NCBI GenBank assembly: GCA_905182495.1
Contig: CAJJBU010000006.1
Span: 62,001 to 126,000 of the forward strand
DNA length: 64,000 nucleotides
Reading direction: 5' to 3'
Origin: Flavobacteriales bacterium UBA952
GTDB lineage: Bacteria > Bacteroidota > Bacteroidia > Flavobacteriales_D > Crocinitomicaceae
Shown here: positions 1-7,527 of the stretch, piece after piece
Layout: the number at the start of each line of letters is the position of its first letter
How positions within the stretch are numbered: position 1 is the first letter of the stretch
The notes under the pieces: generated by a model
Database searches by the model: none
Told to the model about the DNA's origin: nothing
The model's input: the letters and a program-made list of their open reading frames with translations, nothing else
Translations under genes and position numbers: made by a program

Positions 1-117
1 AGCGTAGAGTATCTTTTCCGCCAAGGTTAAAGGCTTTCCAACAGCGGCCCTCGCTGCTGCTATTCGTTCAGGGTACTTTGCATATACCTCTTTGATCATT
101 TCAATATCAAATACCAT
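1..117 (-). CDS. acn: Aconitate hydratase, N-terminal fragment
   Basis: The first 39 codons of a minus-strand gene run off the left edge. The start ATG lies at 117-115. The peptide begins [19 protein letters not shown] and continues through a '[12 protein letters not shown]' block. This is the typical N-terminus of the mitochondrial-type aconitase of Bacteroidota, which interconverts citrate and isocitrate in the TCA cycle using a 4Fe-4S cluster. The cluster-binding and catalytic residues lie outside the window, so the call rests on N-terminal similarity only. The gene is divergent from the CoA-transferase operon, with about 165 bp between them. Confidence 0.78.
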   Translation of the reverse strand, partial: MVFDIEMIKEVYAKYPERIAAARAAVGKPLTLAEKILYA

Positions 118-249
118 CGTAAATTTCTTTGTGATGCGAATTTAAAGAATTTGAACGAAGTATCAAGGGCTTTTAAAGCATTGTTTACAAAACAATTCTA
201 ACGGATGAAAGCCATTTAAGAAGAATGGATTCAAATGCGTGGTTTTACA

Positions 250-257
250 TACATTTG
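250..257 (+). promoter_or_regulatory. Putative TAnnTTTG -7 promoter element
   Basis: TACATTTG matches the Bacteroidota -7 consensus TAnnTTTG and lies 25 bp before the ATG at 283. It supports 283 over an upstream in-frame ATG at 235, because transcription would begin after 235. No clear -33 element was seen. Confidence 0.45.
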
Positions 258-282
258 TTATAACATATTTGAGAAAATTAAA

Positions 283-1338
283 ATGCAAAATATATTTAAA
301 GATCTTAAAGTTATTGATATGTCAACGGTATTGGCAGGCCCTTCGGTTGCAACATTTTTTGCTGAATTAGGAGCAAGAGTCCTTAAAATAGAATCACCAA
401 ACCCAGGAGATGTGACTCGATCTTGGAAACTGCCATCAGAGGATCATAAAAGCAATATATCCGCCTATTTCTCAAGTGTCAACTACAAAAAAACATACTT
501 GAAATTGAACCTTTTAGATCAAGAGCATTACGCTTTGTTTTCCAAACACCTTAAGGATGCGGATCTTATAATTATGAATTTTAAAAAAGAGGACTATAAA
601 AAATTAAAAGTTGATGACGCAAATCTAAGAAAAGTAAACTCTAGACTAATTATTGGAAAGATCACCGGTTTTGGTAACGAAAGTGACCGAATTGCATATG
701 ATCTTATCCTTCAAGCTGAATCAGGATTCATGTCTCTGAACGGAGAGGAAAACCAAGCTCCAATGAAGATGCCCGTCGCACTTATTGACGTGTTGGCAGC
801 CCACCACCTAAAAGAAGGGCTACTCCTTGCACTACTTGATAAAAAACCAAGAACAATTAGTGTCTCCTTGTATGATGCTGCAGTCTGCAGCTTAATGAAC
901 CAAGCGAGTAATTTCCTGATGACAGGTGAAGCCCCGAAAAGACTGGGGAATTTACATCCTAACATCGCTCCTTACGGTGAATTATTTCATACCCTTGACC
1001 AAGAACTAATTACCTTTGCAATTGGCAGCGACAAACACTTCAGCTTACTGTGTGAACTTCTAGGTTTAGAGGGCGTAATTGAATCCAAAGCGTTCCTTAG
1101 TAATCAAGAACGCGTTAAAAACAGAATTCATTTAAAGAAAATAATCTCTAAAAAAGTAGGACTGATACAATCAAAAATGATTTTAAGAGACTGTTTGGAT
1201 ATGGGAATCCCTTGTGCTAAAATCACGGGAGTTGAGGAAGTATTAAAAAGCTCAAAAAGTCAATCACTCCTAAGAAAAGAATTAATAGAGGGAAAAGAAA
1301 CAATAAGACTGACGAGTCTAGCAGCGCAATGGAAATAG
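283..1338 (+). CDS. CaiB/BaiF family (family III) CoA-transferase
   Basis: A 351-residue family III CoA-transferase; these enzymes move CoA between organic acids through an aspartyl-CoA thioester. The N-terminal block (LKVIDMSTVLAGP, about residues 8-20) and the 'ELGARVLKIE' strand are typical. Asp140 in 'AYDLILQAESGFMSL' is at the expected place of the catalytic aspartate. The protein is somewhat short for the family (about 380-400). An in-frame ATG at 235 adds 16 residues unlike the family, and a promoter element lies between the two starts, so 283 is preferred. The stop overlaps the next gene by 10 bp, so the two are translationally coupled. The substrate cannot be told; alpha-methylacyl-CoA racemase belongs to the same fold and is an alternative. 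Confidence 0.85.
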   Translation: MQNIFKDLKVIDMSTVLAGPSVATFFAELGARVLKIESPNPGDVTRSWKLPSEDHKSNISAYFSSVNYKKTYLKLNLLDQEHYALFSKHLKDADLIIMNFKKEDYKKLKVDDANLRKVNSRLIIGKITGFGNESDRIAYDLILQAESGFMSLNGEENQAPMKMPVALIDVLAAHHLKEGLLLALLDKKPRTISVSLYDAAVCSLMNQASNFLMTGEAPKRLGNLHPNIAPYGELFHTLDQELITFAIGSDKHFSLLCELLGLEGVIESKAFLSNQERVKNRIHLKKIISKKVGLIQSKMILRDCLDMGIPCAKITGVEEVLKSSKSQSLLRKELIEGKETIRLTSLAAQWK

Positions 1339-1775
1339 TCACTCGAAGCCCCGGGAATCAAAAAGAATGGGATGCCTATTATGATTTAAGATACCGGGTT
1401 TTGCGGGAACCGTGGAAAAGACCGAGGGGATCTGAAAGAAACAGCGGAGATACTTCAGCACTTCATTTCGCAACTTACCTTGGAAGTGAATTAAAAGCCA
1501 TTGCTAGGGCTGACGTAATCGATTATAAGCAAATTCAAATTCGTTTTGTAGCCACCGAGAATGGTCAGCAAGGCAAAGGGTATGGAAAAAGAGTAATGCT
1601 TTCCATCGAAAATCATTTTAAAGATTCTCAAATAAAAGAGCTTATTTTACAATCAAGAGAAAATTCAGTCAAATTTTATGAATCGCTTGGTTATGCAGTT
1701 AAAGAAAAGACCTACCTATTGTTTAATGAAATACAGCATTTTTTAATGATAAAATTGATCAATCATGAATCTTGA
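1329..1775 (+). CDS. GNAT family N-acetyltransferase
   Basis: A 148-residue single-domain GNAT acetyltransferase. The acetyl-CoA pyrophosphate-binding loop Q/RxxGxG/A is seen at residues 79-86 (GQQGKGYG), after strand 'QIRFVATE'. The C-terminal 'SRENSVKFYESLGYAV' helix and loop is the usual GNAT motif B. The N-terminal 'YYDLRYRVLREPW' segment resembles the ElaA/YjcF-like subgroup, but the acceptor substrate cannot be assigned. The start overlaps the upstream CoA-transferase by 10 bp and the stop overlaps the methylase by 11 bp, so this is the middle gene of a tightly packed operon. Confidence 0.85.
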   Translation: MEIVTRSPGNQKEWDAYYDLRYRVLREPWKRPRGSERNSGDTSALHFATYLGSELKAIARADVIDYKQIQIRFVATENGQQGKGYGKRVMLSIENHFKDSQIKELILQSRENSVKFYESLGYAVKEKTYLLFNEIQHFLMIKLINHES

Positions 1776-2451
1776 TGAAAAAGTATATTCGGAACTAGCA
1801 CAGCTTGTGACAGAGCATAAAAGTGAACTGTTTGACCAAATAGCAGCCCAACGCACAGACTACATCAGTGTTGTAATAGAGAACCTATACAAAGAGCATA
1901 ACGCTTCGGCCGTACTCAGAACGTGTGATTGCTACGGAATCAAAAAGCTCCATGTGATTGAAAATGAAAACGAGTACAAAGTCAATAGAGAAATCGCCTT
2001 AGGAGCAGGTAAGTGGGTTGACATTGAAAACCACAGTACGGGCAATCCGCCAACCTTAGAATGTATTAAATCGCTTAAGGAAAAAGGATACAAGATTGTT
2101 GCGACGACTCCGCATACTGAGGATTATGACATTTACAACATTCCCATAGATGAACCTATGGCATTTTTCTTTGGTACAGAGTTTAGTGGATTATCGCAAG
2201 AAGTCTTAGACCACTGTGATATGAAAGTCAAAGTGCCCATGTACGGATTCACGGAAAGCTTTAATATTTCAGTATCCGCTGCCATCTTACTCAGTGCAAT
2301 CCGCAAAAGGCTTGGAGATACAGAATTAAAATGGAAACTTAAACATGAAGAACAAATCAAATTAAAAACGGATTGGTGTATGAAAAACTTGAGCCGAGGA
2401 AAGGAAATCGAAGAAGAAATTAGACGCCGACTAATCGAAAAAGAATCGTAA
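1765..2451 (+). CDS. trmH: TrmH (SpoU) family RNA 2'-O-methyltransferase
   Basis: A 228-residue SPOUT-class methyltransferase. All three SpoU motifs are visible: motif 1 with N40...R52 (NLYKEHNASAVLRTCDCYG), motif 2 'FFFGTEFSGLS' (residues 134-144), and motif 3 'VPMYGFTESFNISVSAAI' (about 157-174), which forms the knotted SAM site. Together with the N-terminal extension these fit tRNA Gm18 methylase TrmH, which acts on the D-loop of tRNA. A charged Lys/Glu-rich tail (about 190-228) follows. Family and fold are certain; the exact target nucleotide is inferred, since 23S rRNA methylases share the motifs. It sits between a GNAT gene and the ribosomal protein bTHX, consistent with a translation role. 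Confidence 0.85.
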   Translation: MNLDEKVYSELAQLVTEHKSELFDQIAAQRTDYISVVIENLYKEHNASAVLRTCDCYGIKKLHVIENENEYKVNREIALGAGKWVDIENHSTGNPPTLECIKSLKEKGYKIVATTPHTEDYDIYNIPIDEPMAFFFGTEFSGLSQEVLDHCDMKVKVPMYGFTESFNISVSAAILLSAIRKRLGDTELKWKLKHEEQIKLKTDWCMKNLSRGKEIEEEIRRRLIEKES

Positions 2452-2488
2452 ATTTGAGCAACTAATATTAAAGAAAACAGAAAGCAAT

Positions 2489-2707
2489 ATGGGTAAAGGA
2501 GATAGAAAAACGACAAAAGGTAAGAGAACTTTAGGTTCATACGGTAATTCAAGAAAAAAGAAAACCAGTGTTGTAGCTGTAGCCAAACCTAAGAAAAAGA
2601 AAGCTGCTAAAAAAACAACGGCAAGTGCTAAGAAAACAACCACTGCAAAAGCAAAAGCAAGCACAGTGAAAAAGACAACAACGACCAAAGCTTCGTCAGA
2701 AGAGTAG
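2489..2707 (+). CDS. thx: 30S ribosomal protein bTHX with long basic tail
   Basis: The first 25 residues, MGKGDRKTTKGKRTLGSYG followed by N, S, R and a K-run, match bTHX. This small basic peptide sits in the head of the 30S subunit and stabilises 16S rRNA in Thermus and Bacteroidota. Family members are usually about 25-60 residues. Here a second half of about 45 residues is built almost only of Lys, Ala and Thr (KKAAKKTTASAKKTT type repeats), ending with a short acidic SSEE. This tail resembles histone H1/HU-type tails. The gene is 37 bp after trmH, so it is likely co-transcribed. The reverse-strand reading frame across it is a low-complexity shadow. Confidence 0.85.
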   Translation: MGKGDRKTTKGKRTLGSYGNSRKKKTSVVAVAKPKKKKAAKKTTASAKKTTTAKAKASTVKKTTTTKASSEE

Positions 2708-2771
2708 GTTTCTCTAGATTGTTTTTTTGTTTTTTTTGGAGATTTCATTGAAAAATAACAATTAATCATGC

Positions 2772-2810
2772 TTCACGTGAAATAGTTTTTAGACTTTTGC
2801 TAAAAACTAT
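2772..2810 (+). promoter_or_regulatory. Palindromic operator region before serC
   Basis: Two perfect symmetric elements lie directly before serC. TTCACGTGAA at 2772-2781 is a 10-bp palindrome. An 11-bp inverted repeat follows (ATAGTTTTTAG at 2782-2792, CTAAAAACTAT at 2800-2810) with a 7-nt loop; the ATG is 5 nt further on. The loop and last stem base form GACTTTTG (2792-2799), one mismatch from the -7 consensus TAnnTTTG, so the repeat could be an operator straddling the promoter. As RNA it would be a hairpin just before the start codon. Regulatory role is inferred. Confidence 0.5.
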
Positions 2811-2815
2811 AGTAA

Positions 2816-3880
2816 ATGAAACATAATTTTGGTGCTGGACCATGTATCCTTCCGCAAGACGTATTTCAAGAAGCCTCTGAAGCTGTTAAGGACTTCAATG
2901 GTCTCTCTATATTAGAAGTCTCCCATAGACATAAGGATTTTGTAGCTGTTATGGATGAAGCCATTCAGTTGGTGAAAACATCTTTAAATGTTCCAGAAGG
3001 CTACTCGGTTATTTTTCTTCAAGGAGGGGCTTCTCTAGGTTTTACAATTAGTGCACTGAACATGATGCGAGACTCAAAAAAGGCTTCTTACATTAACACG
3101 GGAGTCTGGTCAAAAAAAGCAATGGCCGAAGCTAAAAAAGTTGGCTTTGAAGTGCTTGAATGTGCTAGCTCTGGTGATCATAATTTCAATTACATCCCGA
3201 AGAACATACAAGTAGACTCCGCGTCTGACTATTTACATTTCACATCAAATAACACAATATTCGGCACGCAATTCAAGGCAATGCCTAAAAGTAATGTTCC
3301 CTTAATATGCGATATGTCATCAGATATTTTCTCAAGAGAAATTAATGTGTCCGACTTTGATCTGATTTATGCAGGTGCTCAAAAGAATATGGGACCAGCA
3401 GGAGCTACTTTATATATTGTTAAAGACGACGTCCTAGGGAAATCGACTTCCTCCTTTATGCCTACCTATTTAGATTTGAAAACACACGCGGAAAAGGACA
3501 GTATGTTCAATACGCCTCCTGTTTTTCCTGTCTATGCTTCGATGCTGAACATGCGTCATCTAATGAAAAACGGAGGCGTTCAATCTGCACAAAAGAGAAA
3601 TGAGGAAAAAGCTAGTTTGCTATACAATGAGATAGATAACAATCCGCTTTTTAAGGCTGCAGTTGCTGCACCGGACCGCTCAAACATGAATGCCACCTTT
3701 TTAATGACAGATGAATCACGAACGGACGAGTTTAATGCATTATGGCAAGAGAACGACCTAGTTGGACTGAAAGGTCATAGATCTGTAGGCGGTTATCGCG
3801 CATCTATGTATAATGCACTTCCGTTAGAAAGCGTGCGTGTATTGGTGGATGTAATGAAGCACTTTTCAAGTAAAGGATAA
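2816..3880 (+). CDS. serC: Phosphoserine aminotransferase
   Basis: SerC converts 3-phosphohydroxypyruvate and glutamate to phosphoserine and 2-oxoglutarate, the second step of serine synthesis; it also serves pyridoxal phosphate synthesis in some bacteria. The 354-residue protein starts with the family signature 'HNFGAGPCILP'. It contains 'ILEVSHRHKDF' (about 32-42), the phosphate-binding 'LQGGASLGF' (about 68-76) and the PLP Schiff-base lysine K190 in 'YAGAQKNMGPAG'. The 'HRSVGGYRASMYNA' block near the C-terminus is the usual substrate-binding segment. Length is normal for the family. serA follows after 10 bp, so the two form a serine-biosynthesis operon controlled by the palindromic region upstream. 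Confidence 0.97.
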   Translation: MKHNFGAGPCILPQDVFQEASEAVKDFNGLSILEVSHRHKDFVAVMDEAIQLVKTSLNVPEGYSVIFLQGGASLGFTISALNMMRDSKKASYINTGVWSKKAMAEAKKVGFEVLECASSGDHNFNYIPKNIQVDSASDYLHFTSNNTIFGTQFKAMPKSNVPLICDMSSDIFSREINVSDFDLIYAGAQKNMGPAGATLYIVKDDVLGKSTSSFMPTYLDLKTHAEKDSMFNTPPVFPVYASMLNMRHLMKNGGVQSAQKRNEEKASLLYNEIDNNPLFKAAVAAPDRSNMNATFLMTDESRTDEFNALWQENDLVGLKGHRSVGGYRASMYNALPLESVRVLVDVMKHFSSKG

Positions 3881-3890
3881 ATAATATATT

Positions 3891-4841
3891 ATGATGAAAA
3901 TATTAGCAAACGACGGTATTTCTGCAAGTGGAGTGAATGCTCTAGAAGCAGCAGGATTCAAAGTAATTCTAGATAAAGTTGAACAAGAAAACTTAATTGA
4001 TTTCATTAACAAAGAACAAGTTGTTGGCGTCTTGGTTCGAAGTGCAACGACCGTTCGTCAAAACGTTATAGATTCCTGCCCTAGCCTTAAGCTTATCGGA
4101 AGAGGTGGCGTAGGTATGGACAACATAGATGTGAGCTATGCAAGAGAAAAAGGGTTAACCGTAATTAATACGCCCGGCGCTTCTTCGCAATCTGTTGCAG
4201 AATTGGTAATGGGACATCTTTTTGCCGTATCTAGATTTTTATATGCTTCTTATAAAAATATGGAGCAAGGAGAATTCGCCAAACTGAAAAAAAGTTATGC
4301 TAAAGGTGTTGAGCTTAGAGGCAAAACCATTGGAATCATTGGATTTGGTAGAATTGGACAAAGCCTAGCTTCATACGCTTTAGGAGCTGGAATGAAAGTT
4401 ATTGCTATTGATCAATACACGGAAACAGCTACCATATCGTTAAATATAGGTGGTAAAACTGTTGATGTTCAAATCACGCCAACAAATGACCTGTCTTCAG
4501 TAATTGGTGATCTCGATTATATTTCTCTTCATGTGCCCAAACAAGCAGATGGAAGTGCCGTTATTCAAATGAAAGAATTTGAAATGATGAAAAAAGGGGT
4601 TCGTATTGTAAATGCTGCTCGTGGTGGTGTGATTAATGAAGCAGATCTCATCAAGGCTATATCTGCAGGAATTGTCGCTGCGGCTGCATTAGATGTATTC
4701 GAAAACGAACCGAATCCTAACAATCAATTACTCGCACATTCCCAAATTGCTACCACACCGCATATTGGCGCAGCAACAGTTGAAGCACAAGACAGAATCG
4801 GGACTGAGCTTGCAGATCAAATCAAAGCAGTCTTGGGTTAA
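3891..4841 (+). CDS. serA: D-3-phosphoglycerate dehydrogenase, short form
   Basis: Catalyses NAD-dependent oxidation of 3-phosphoglycerate, the first committed step of serine synthesis. The 316-residue protein has a substrate-binding half (1-100), a Rossmann NAD domain with GxGxxG at 151-156 (GFGRIG), the 'NAARGGVINEADL' block (about 237-249) with the catalytic Arg region, and 'TPHIGAATVEAQ' with the catalytic His near the C-terminus. It lacks the C-terminal ACT domain of E. coli SerA, so serine feedback by that route is not expected. The first two codons are both ATG (3891 and 3894); either could be used. It lies 10 bp behind serC. Confidence 0.92.
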   Translation: MMKILANDGISASGVNALEAAGFKVILDKVEQENLIDFINKEQVVGVLVRSATTVRQNVIDSCPSLKLIGRGGVGMDNIDVSYAREKGLTVINTPGASSQSVAELVMGHLFAVSRFLYASYKNMEQGEFAKLKKSYAKGVELRGKTIGIIGFGRIGQSLASYALGAGMKVIAIDQYTETATISLNIGGKTVDVQITPTNDLSSVIGDLDYISLHVPKQADGSAVIQMKEFEMMKKGVRIVNAARGGVINEADLIKAISAGIVAAAALDVFENEPNPNNQLLAHSQIATTPHIGAATVEAQDRIGTELADQIKAVLG

Positions 4842-4869
4842 GCCTTATTTTTGCTCTTATTGACATTAG

Positions 4870-5568
4870 ATGAAAAAGATCTTATACTTATTGGCCCTTA
4901 GTATTTCCTTATTAATCACAAAGAATGGCAATACTCAGATAAATGAAGACAAGATGGGTGCATGGTACATGTACTTCTTCAATACAACATTTAGAGAAAG
5001 CCCTTGGGGTATTCAAGGAGATGTTCAATTCCGTAATTGGAACATTGCTGGAGACCTTGAACAATTATTGTTACGCGGAGGAGTAACCTATAAACCTAAA
5101 AAGGCAGACATTAAACTGACTTTTGGTTATGGGAATGTTACTACGGGTAGTTATGGAACGGATAAATCAACAAGTAATGAGAGTAGAATTTATCAAGAAG
5201 CGTTATTCCCTGTTCAATTTGGCAATCGTTTGTATACTAACCATCGATTCCGCTATGAACAACGGTTTGTAGAAGGACAAGATTTAAGAACACGCTACAG
5301 ATATAATCTATTTTTAAATATAGCATTGAACAAAGCGGTAATGGACAAGAGAACATTATACCTGGCATTATACAATGAGTTATTTATAAATGGTCAAAGA
5401 AGCACAGGTAATGGAAATACTGTGGAGGTTTTTGACCGAAATCGATTCTATGTAGCTTTGGGATACATGATAAAAAAAGGGTTAAAGATTCAGTTTGGTG
5501 TAATGAACCAAACAACAAATAAATGGAGTAAAAATCAGTTGCAATTAAGCTTTCATCAAAAAATTTAA
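4870..5568 (+). CDS. DUF2490 family outer-membrane/secreted protein
   Basis: A 232-residue protein with a signal peptide (MKKILYLLALSISLLI..., cleavage near residue 23). The mature part has the alternating aromatic/charged strands of DUF2490 proteins: 'GAWYMYFFNTTF', 'WGIQGDVQFRNW', 'NHRFRYEQRF', 'RTRYRYNLFLNIAL', 'LYLALYNELFING', and a C-terminal amphipathic strand ending in 'LQLSFHQKI'. This pattern suggests a small outer-membrane beta-barrel. Function is unknown. It starts 28 bp after serA and may be read through from that operon. Confidence 0.75.
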   Translation: MKKILYLLALSISLLITKNGNTQINEDKMGAWYMYFFNTTFRESPWGIQGDVQFRNWNIAGDLEQLLLRGGVTYKPKKADIKLTFGYGNVTTGSYGTDKSTSNESRIYQEALFPVQFGNRLYTNHRFRYEQRFVEGQDLRTRYRYNLFLNIALNKAVMDKRTLYLALYNELFINGQRSTGNGNTVEVFDRNRFYVALGYMIKKGLKIQFGVMNQTTNKWSKNQLQLSFHQKI

Positions 5569-5792
5569 CAGTACACAACAAAACCTAAACGGCATTAAAA
5601 TGTAGTTTAGACGCAACGTCGGAAGATCTCAATGTTTTATAACATTTTCAAATCCCCCCTAAATAACCTTCCATTTAAATATCCTTTTACAAACACCTAA
5701 TCTTCTTATTTACATGTTTTTAAATAAGTATTTTAAACTTAATAAAATACGTTTAATGTGAAATTTCATTTTCACCAAGTATCTATTTCAAA

Positions 5793-5800
5793 TATATTTG
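5793..5800 (+). promoter_or_regulatory. TAnnTTTG promoter element adjoining the start codon
   Basis: TATATTTG ends 4 nt before the ATG at 5805. If it acts as a Bacteroidota -7 element, transcription would start at or next to the ATG, giving a leaderless or nearly leaderless message. Confidence 0.4.
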
Positions 5801-5804
5801 TAGT

Positions 5805-6236
5805 ATGAAAAAAATTATTGCGCTTATACTCTTCGTTCCAGCGCTCGCGTTCGGACAAAAAAATAATTCTGTCAAATTTATAGAGCTTAATATTGGAGCA
5901 GCAACAATAGGAAGCCACGATCCGTATGATGCTATCTCGCCCGGTATGAGTGTTTTATTTGGTCAAACAAAAGAGTTTTCAGAAAAAGGGATCTTCGAAT
6001 ATCAGGTGGGCCTTGCGGCACCTAGCTTTGTAACAGGAAAGCTAGCAGTAGGTATAGGTAATCTTCACAAGAACATTGCCTTGGCCATTAGACCATGGCC
6101 ATTAACCGTTGGCCCACAAGCTAAAATAGGTAGGTTCTCACTAAGTTTTGAGCTTGGCACTGCTGATGACGTCAGTTTTGAAGCTGGTTTTATAGCAACC
6201 GTAGGATACCGATGGACTATTGGAAGTAAAAAATAA
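5805..6236 (+). CDS. Small secreted hypothetical protein
   Basis: A 143-residue protein with an N-terminal signal peptide (MKKIIALILFVPALAFGQ, cleavage after AFG). The rest is glycine-rich with short alternating strands: 'IELNIGAATIG', 'FEYQVGLAAPSFV', 'LSFELGTAD', 'FEAGFIATVGYRWTIG'. It ends in an aromatic-containing strand as small outer-membrane barrels or barrel-like periplasmic proteins do. No family is recognised. It has its own promoter and is convergent with the cyclophilin gene, 14 bp away. Confidence 0.6.
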   Translation: MKKIIALILFVPALAFGQKNNSVKFIELNIGAATIGSHDPYDAISPGMSVLFGQTKEFSEKGIFEYQVGLAAPSFVTGKLAVGIGNLHKNIALAIRPWPLTVGPQAKIGRFSLSFELGTADDVSFEAGFIATVGYRWTIGSKK

Positions 6237-6250
6237 GCAACAACAACAAT

Positions 6251-6700
6251 TTACAGTAGCTCCATCGATTCAATAGCGTCCCCTTCAACTATTGCATCAA
6301 TAACTTCTAATCCATCGGTTACTTTCCCAAAACAAGTGTGGGCTCCGTCTAAGTGAGATGTATTGTTTCGACTATGACAAACGAAAAACTGAGACCCTCC
6401 CGTATTTTTGCCTGCATGCGCCATAGAAAGGACACCTCTATCATGGTATTGATTACCACCTTCCAATTCACAGTCAATTTGATAACCAGGACCACCGGTA
6501 CCTGCCATTCCACTTGCTCCATCTTTGGAATTAGGGCAACCTCCTTGAATTACGAAGTCTGGCAGCACTCGATGCCACTGTAAACCGTTATAGTAACCGT
6601 CATTTATCAGTTTTACAAAGTTAGCCACTGTATTAGGCGCGTCTTCAGTGTATAAAGACACCGTCATGTCTCCTTTATTCGTTTTAATCAATACATTCAT
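6251..6700 (-). CDS. Cyclophilin-type peptidyl-prolyl isomerase
   Basis: A 149-residue cytoplasmic cyclophilin (no signal peptide) that catalyses cis-trans isomerisation of proline bonds. Core motifs are intact: 'YYNGLQWHRVLPDFVIQGG' (about 36-54) with the catalytic Arg, 'GVLSMAHAGKNTGGSQFFVC' (about 89-108) with the Q-F pair, and 'HLDGAHTCFGKVTDG'. Length is typical for the bacterial PpiB-like class. A TACTTTTG promoter element lies 19 nt upstream, which supports this start. Confidence 0.93.
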   Translation of the reverse strand: MNVLIKTNKGDMTVSLYTEDAPNTVANFVKLINDGYYNGLQWHRVLPDFVIQGGCPNSKDGASGMAGTGGPGYQIDCELEGGNQYHDRGVLSMAHAGKNTGGSQFFVCHSRNNTSHLDGAHTCFGKVTDGLEVIDAIVEGDAIESMELL

Positions 6701-6719
6701 AATTCATGTTTTTGGAAGT

Positions 6720-6727
6720 CAAAAGTA
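6720..6727 (-). promoter_or_regulatory. TAnnTTTG promoter element of the cyclophilin gene
   Basis: Read on the minus strand this is TACTTTTG, a full match to the Bacteroidota -7 consensus, 19 nt before the ATG at 6700. Confidence 0.5.
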
Positions 6728-6844
6728 ATTTTTTTTATCCGAAACCCATAGAATGTTGAAAACTTCGTTGATAAACCAAAAAAAAGCGATGAAAACTCAA
6801 GGTCACTAGGGCTTACCTTTGAATAACCCGTTGAGTTGAAGCAA

Positions 6845-7381
6845 ATGTTTAGTACACTGATCAAAAAGAAATTATCTGACAATCAAGTTGCAAATATCTT
6901 TATAAATGCAATTTTTGATTCTGTAGATAAAGGCTTCCTGGAAATAGCTTCCTTAATCAATGAGGACCCTGTATTTGTTACTTCGCCAAAAATAGAACCT
7001 ACCGCTAGCGGAGAATTTGGAATGGTCATTATTGTCGGCAACTTATCTTTTCTTGAAAGTACATTCGATGCGGACCAAGCCTCTAGAGTTGAATCCTTAA
7101 TCTTTCAGAAGCTCGCAGTAATATATGATTTGGAGGAAAATGAATTTGTTAAGCTAATCCGAAACTATCAAAGTTTTATTTCGCGCGTAAATCATCCATC
7201 TAAGAATTGGATATACGGAATGTCTAAAGCTATTTTTCACAAATATAAATTGAACGAATTCCAAGACGAGTACTTCAAGAGAATGCGGGCTCCAAATCCA
7301 TTATTCTTAAAAAGAATGGATGAGGTCGTCGCTAATTACATTTGGAATTGGGATGCGTTCTTTAAAAAGTACCGACTCTAA
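6845..7381 (+). CDS. Conserved hypothetical protein
   Basis: A 178-residue soluble protein without signal peptide or membrane segment. The ATG at 6845 is preferred over an in-frame TTG at 6836. The sequence looks like a compact mixed alpha/beta fold: N-terminal helix 'SDNQVANIFINAIFDSVDKGF', a strand 'FGMVIIVGNLSFL', then helical stretches rich in aromatic residues ('VNHPSKNWIYGMSKAIFHKYKLN', 'VVANYIWNWDAFFKKYRL'). No known domain is recognised and no catalytic motif stands out. It stands alone, divergent from the cyclophilin gene. Confidence 0.6.
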   Translation: MFSTLIKKKLSDNQVANIFINAIFDSVDKGFLEIASLINEDPVFVTSPKIEPTASGEFGMVIIVGNLSFLESTFDADQASRVESLIFQKLAVIYDLEENEFVKLIRNYQSFISRVNHPSKNWIYGMSKAIFHKYKLNEFQDEYFKRMRAPNPLFLKRMDEVVANYIWNWDAFFKKYRL

Positions 7382-7527
7382 ACCCCTTACTTATTTATTT
7401 CTTGAGTTCAATGTTTCCTCTAGGTTAAGGAATCACGCTGTTTTATTAACTGAATCGTAACCTTCGATTAATCAATTATTCTCAATGTATGGTGAAATTT
7501 GCATCAAACAATTGAAAATATAAAAAA

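Noticed and set aside
2431..2769. Minus-strand 112-codon frame across the bTHX gene
   Set aside because: It is the antisense of a Lys/Ala/Thr-rich gene and reads as low-complexity Val/Phe/Leu; no family match.
5631..5646. AATGTT...AACATT hairpin in the gap before the 5805 gene
   Set aside because: Six AT-rich pairs with no T-tract; not convincing as a terminator or operator.
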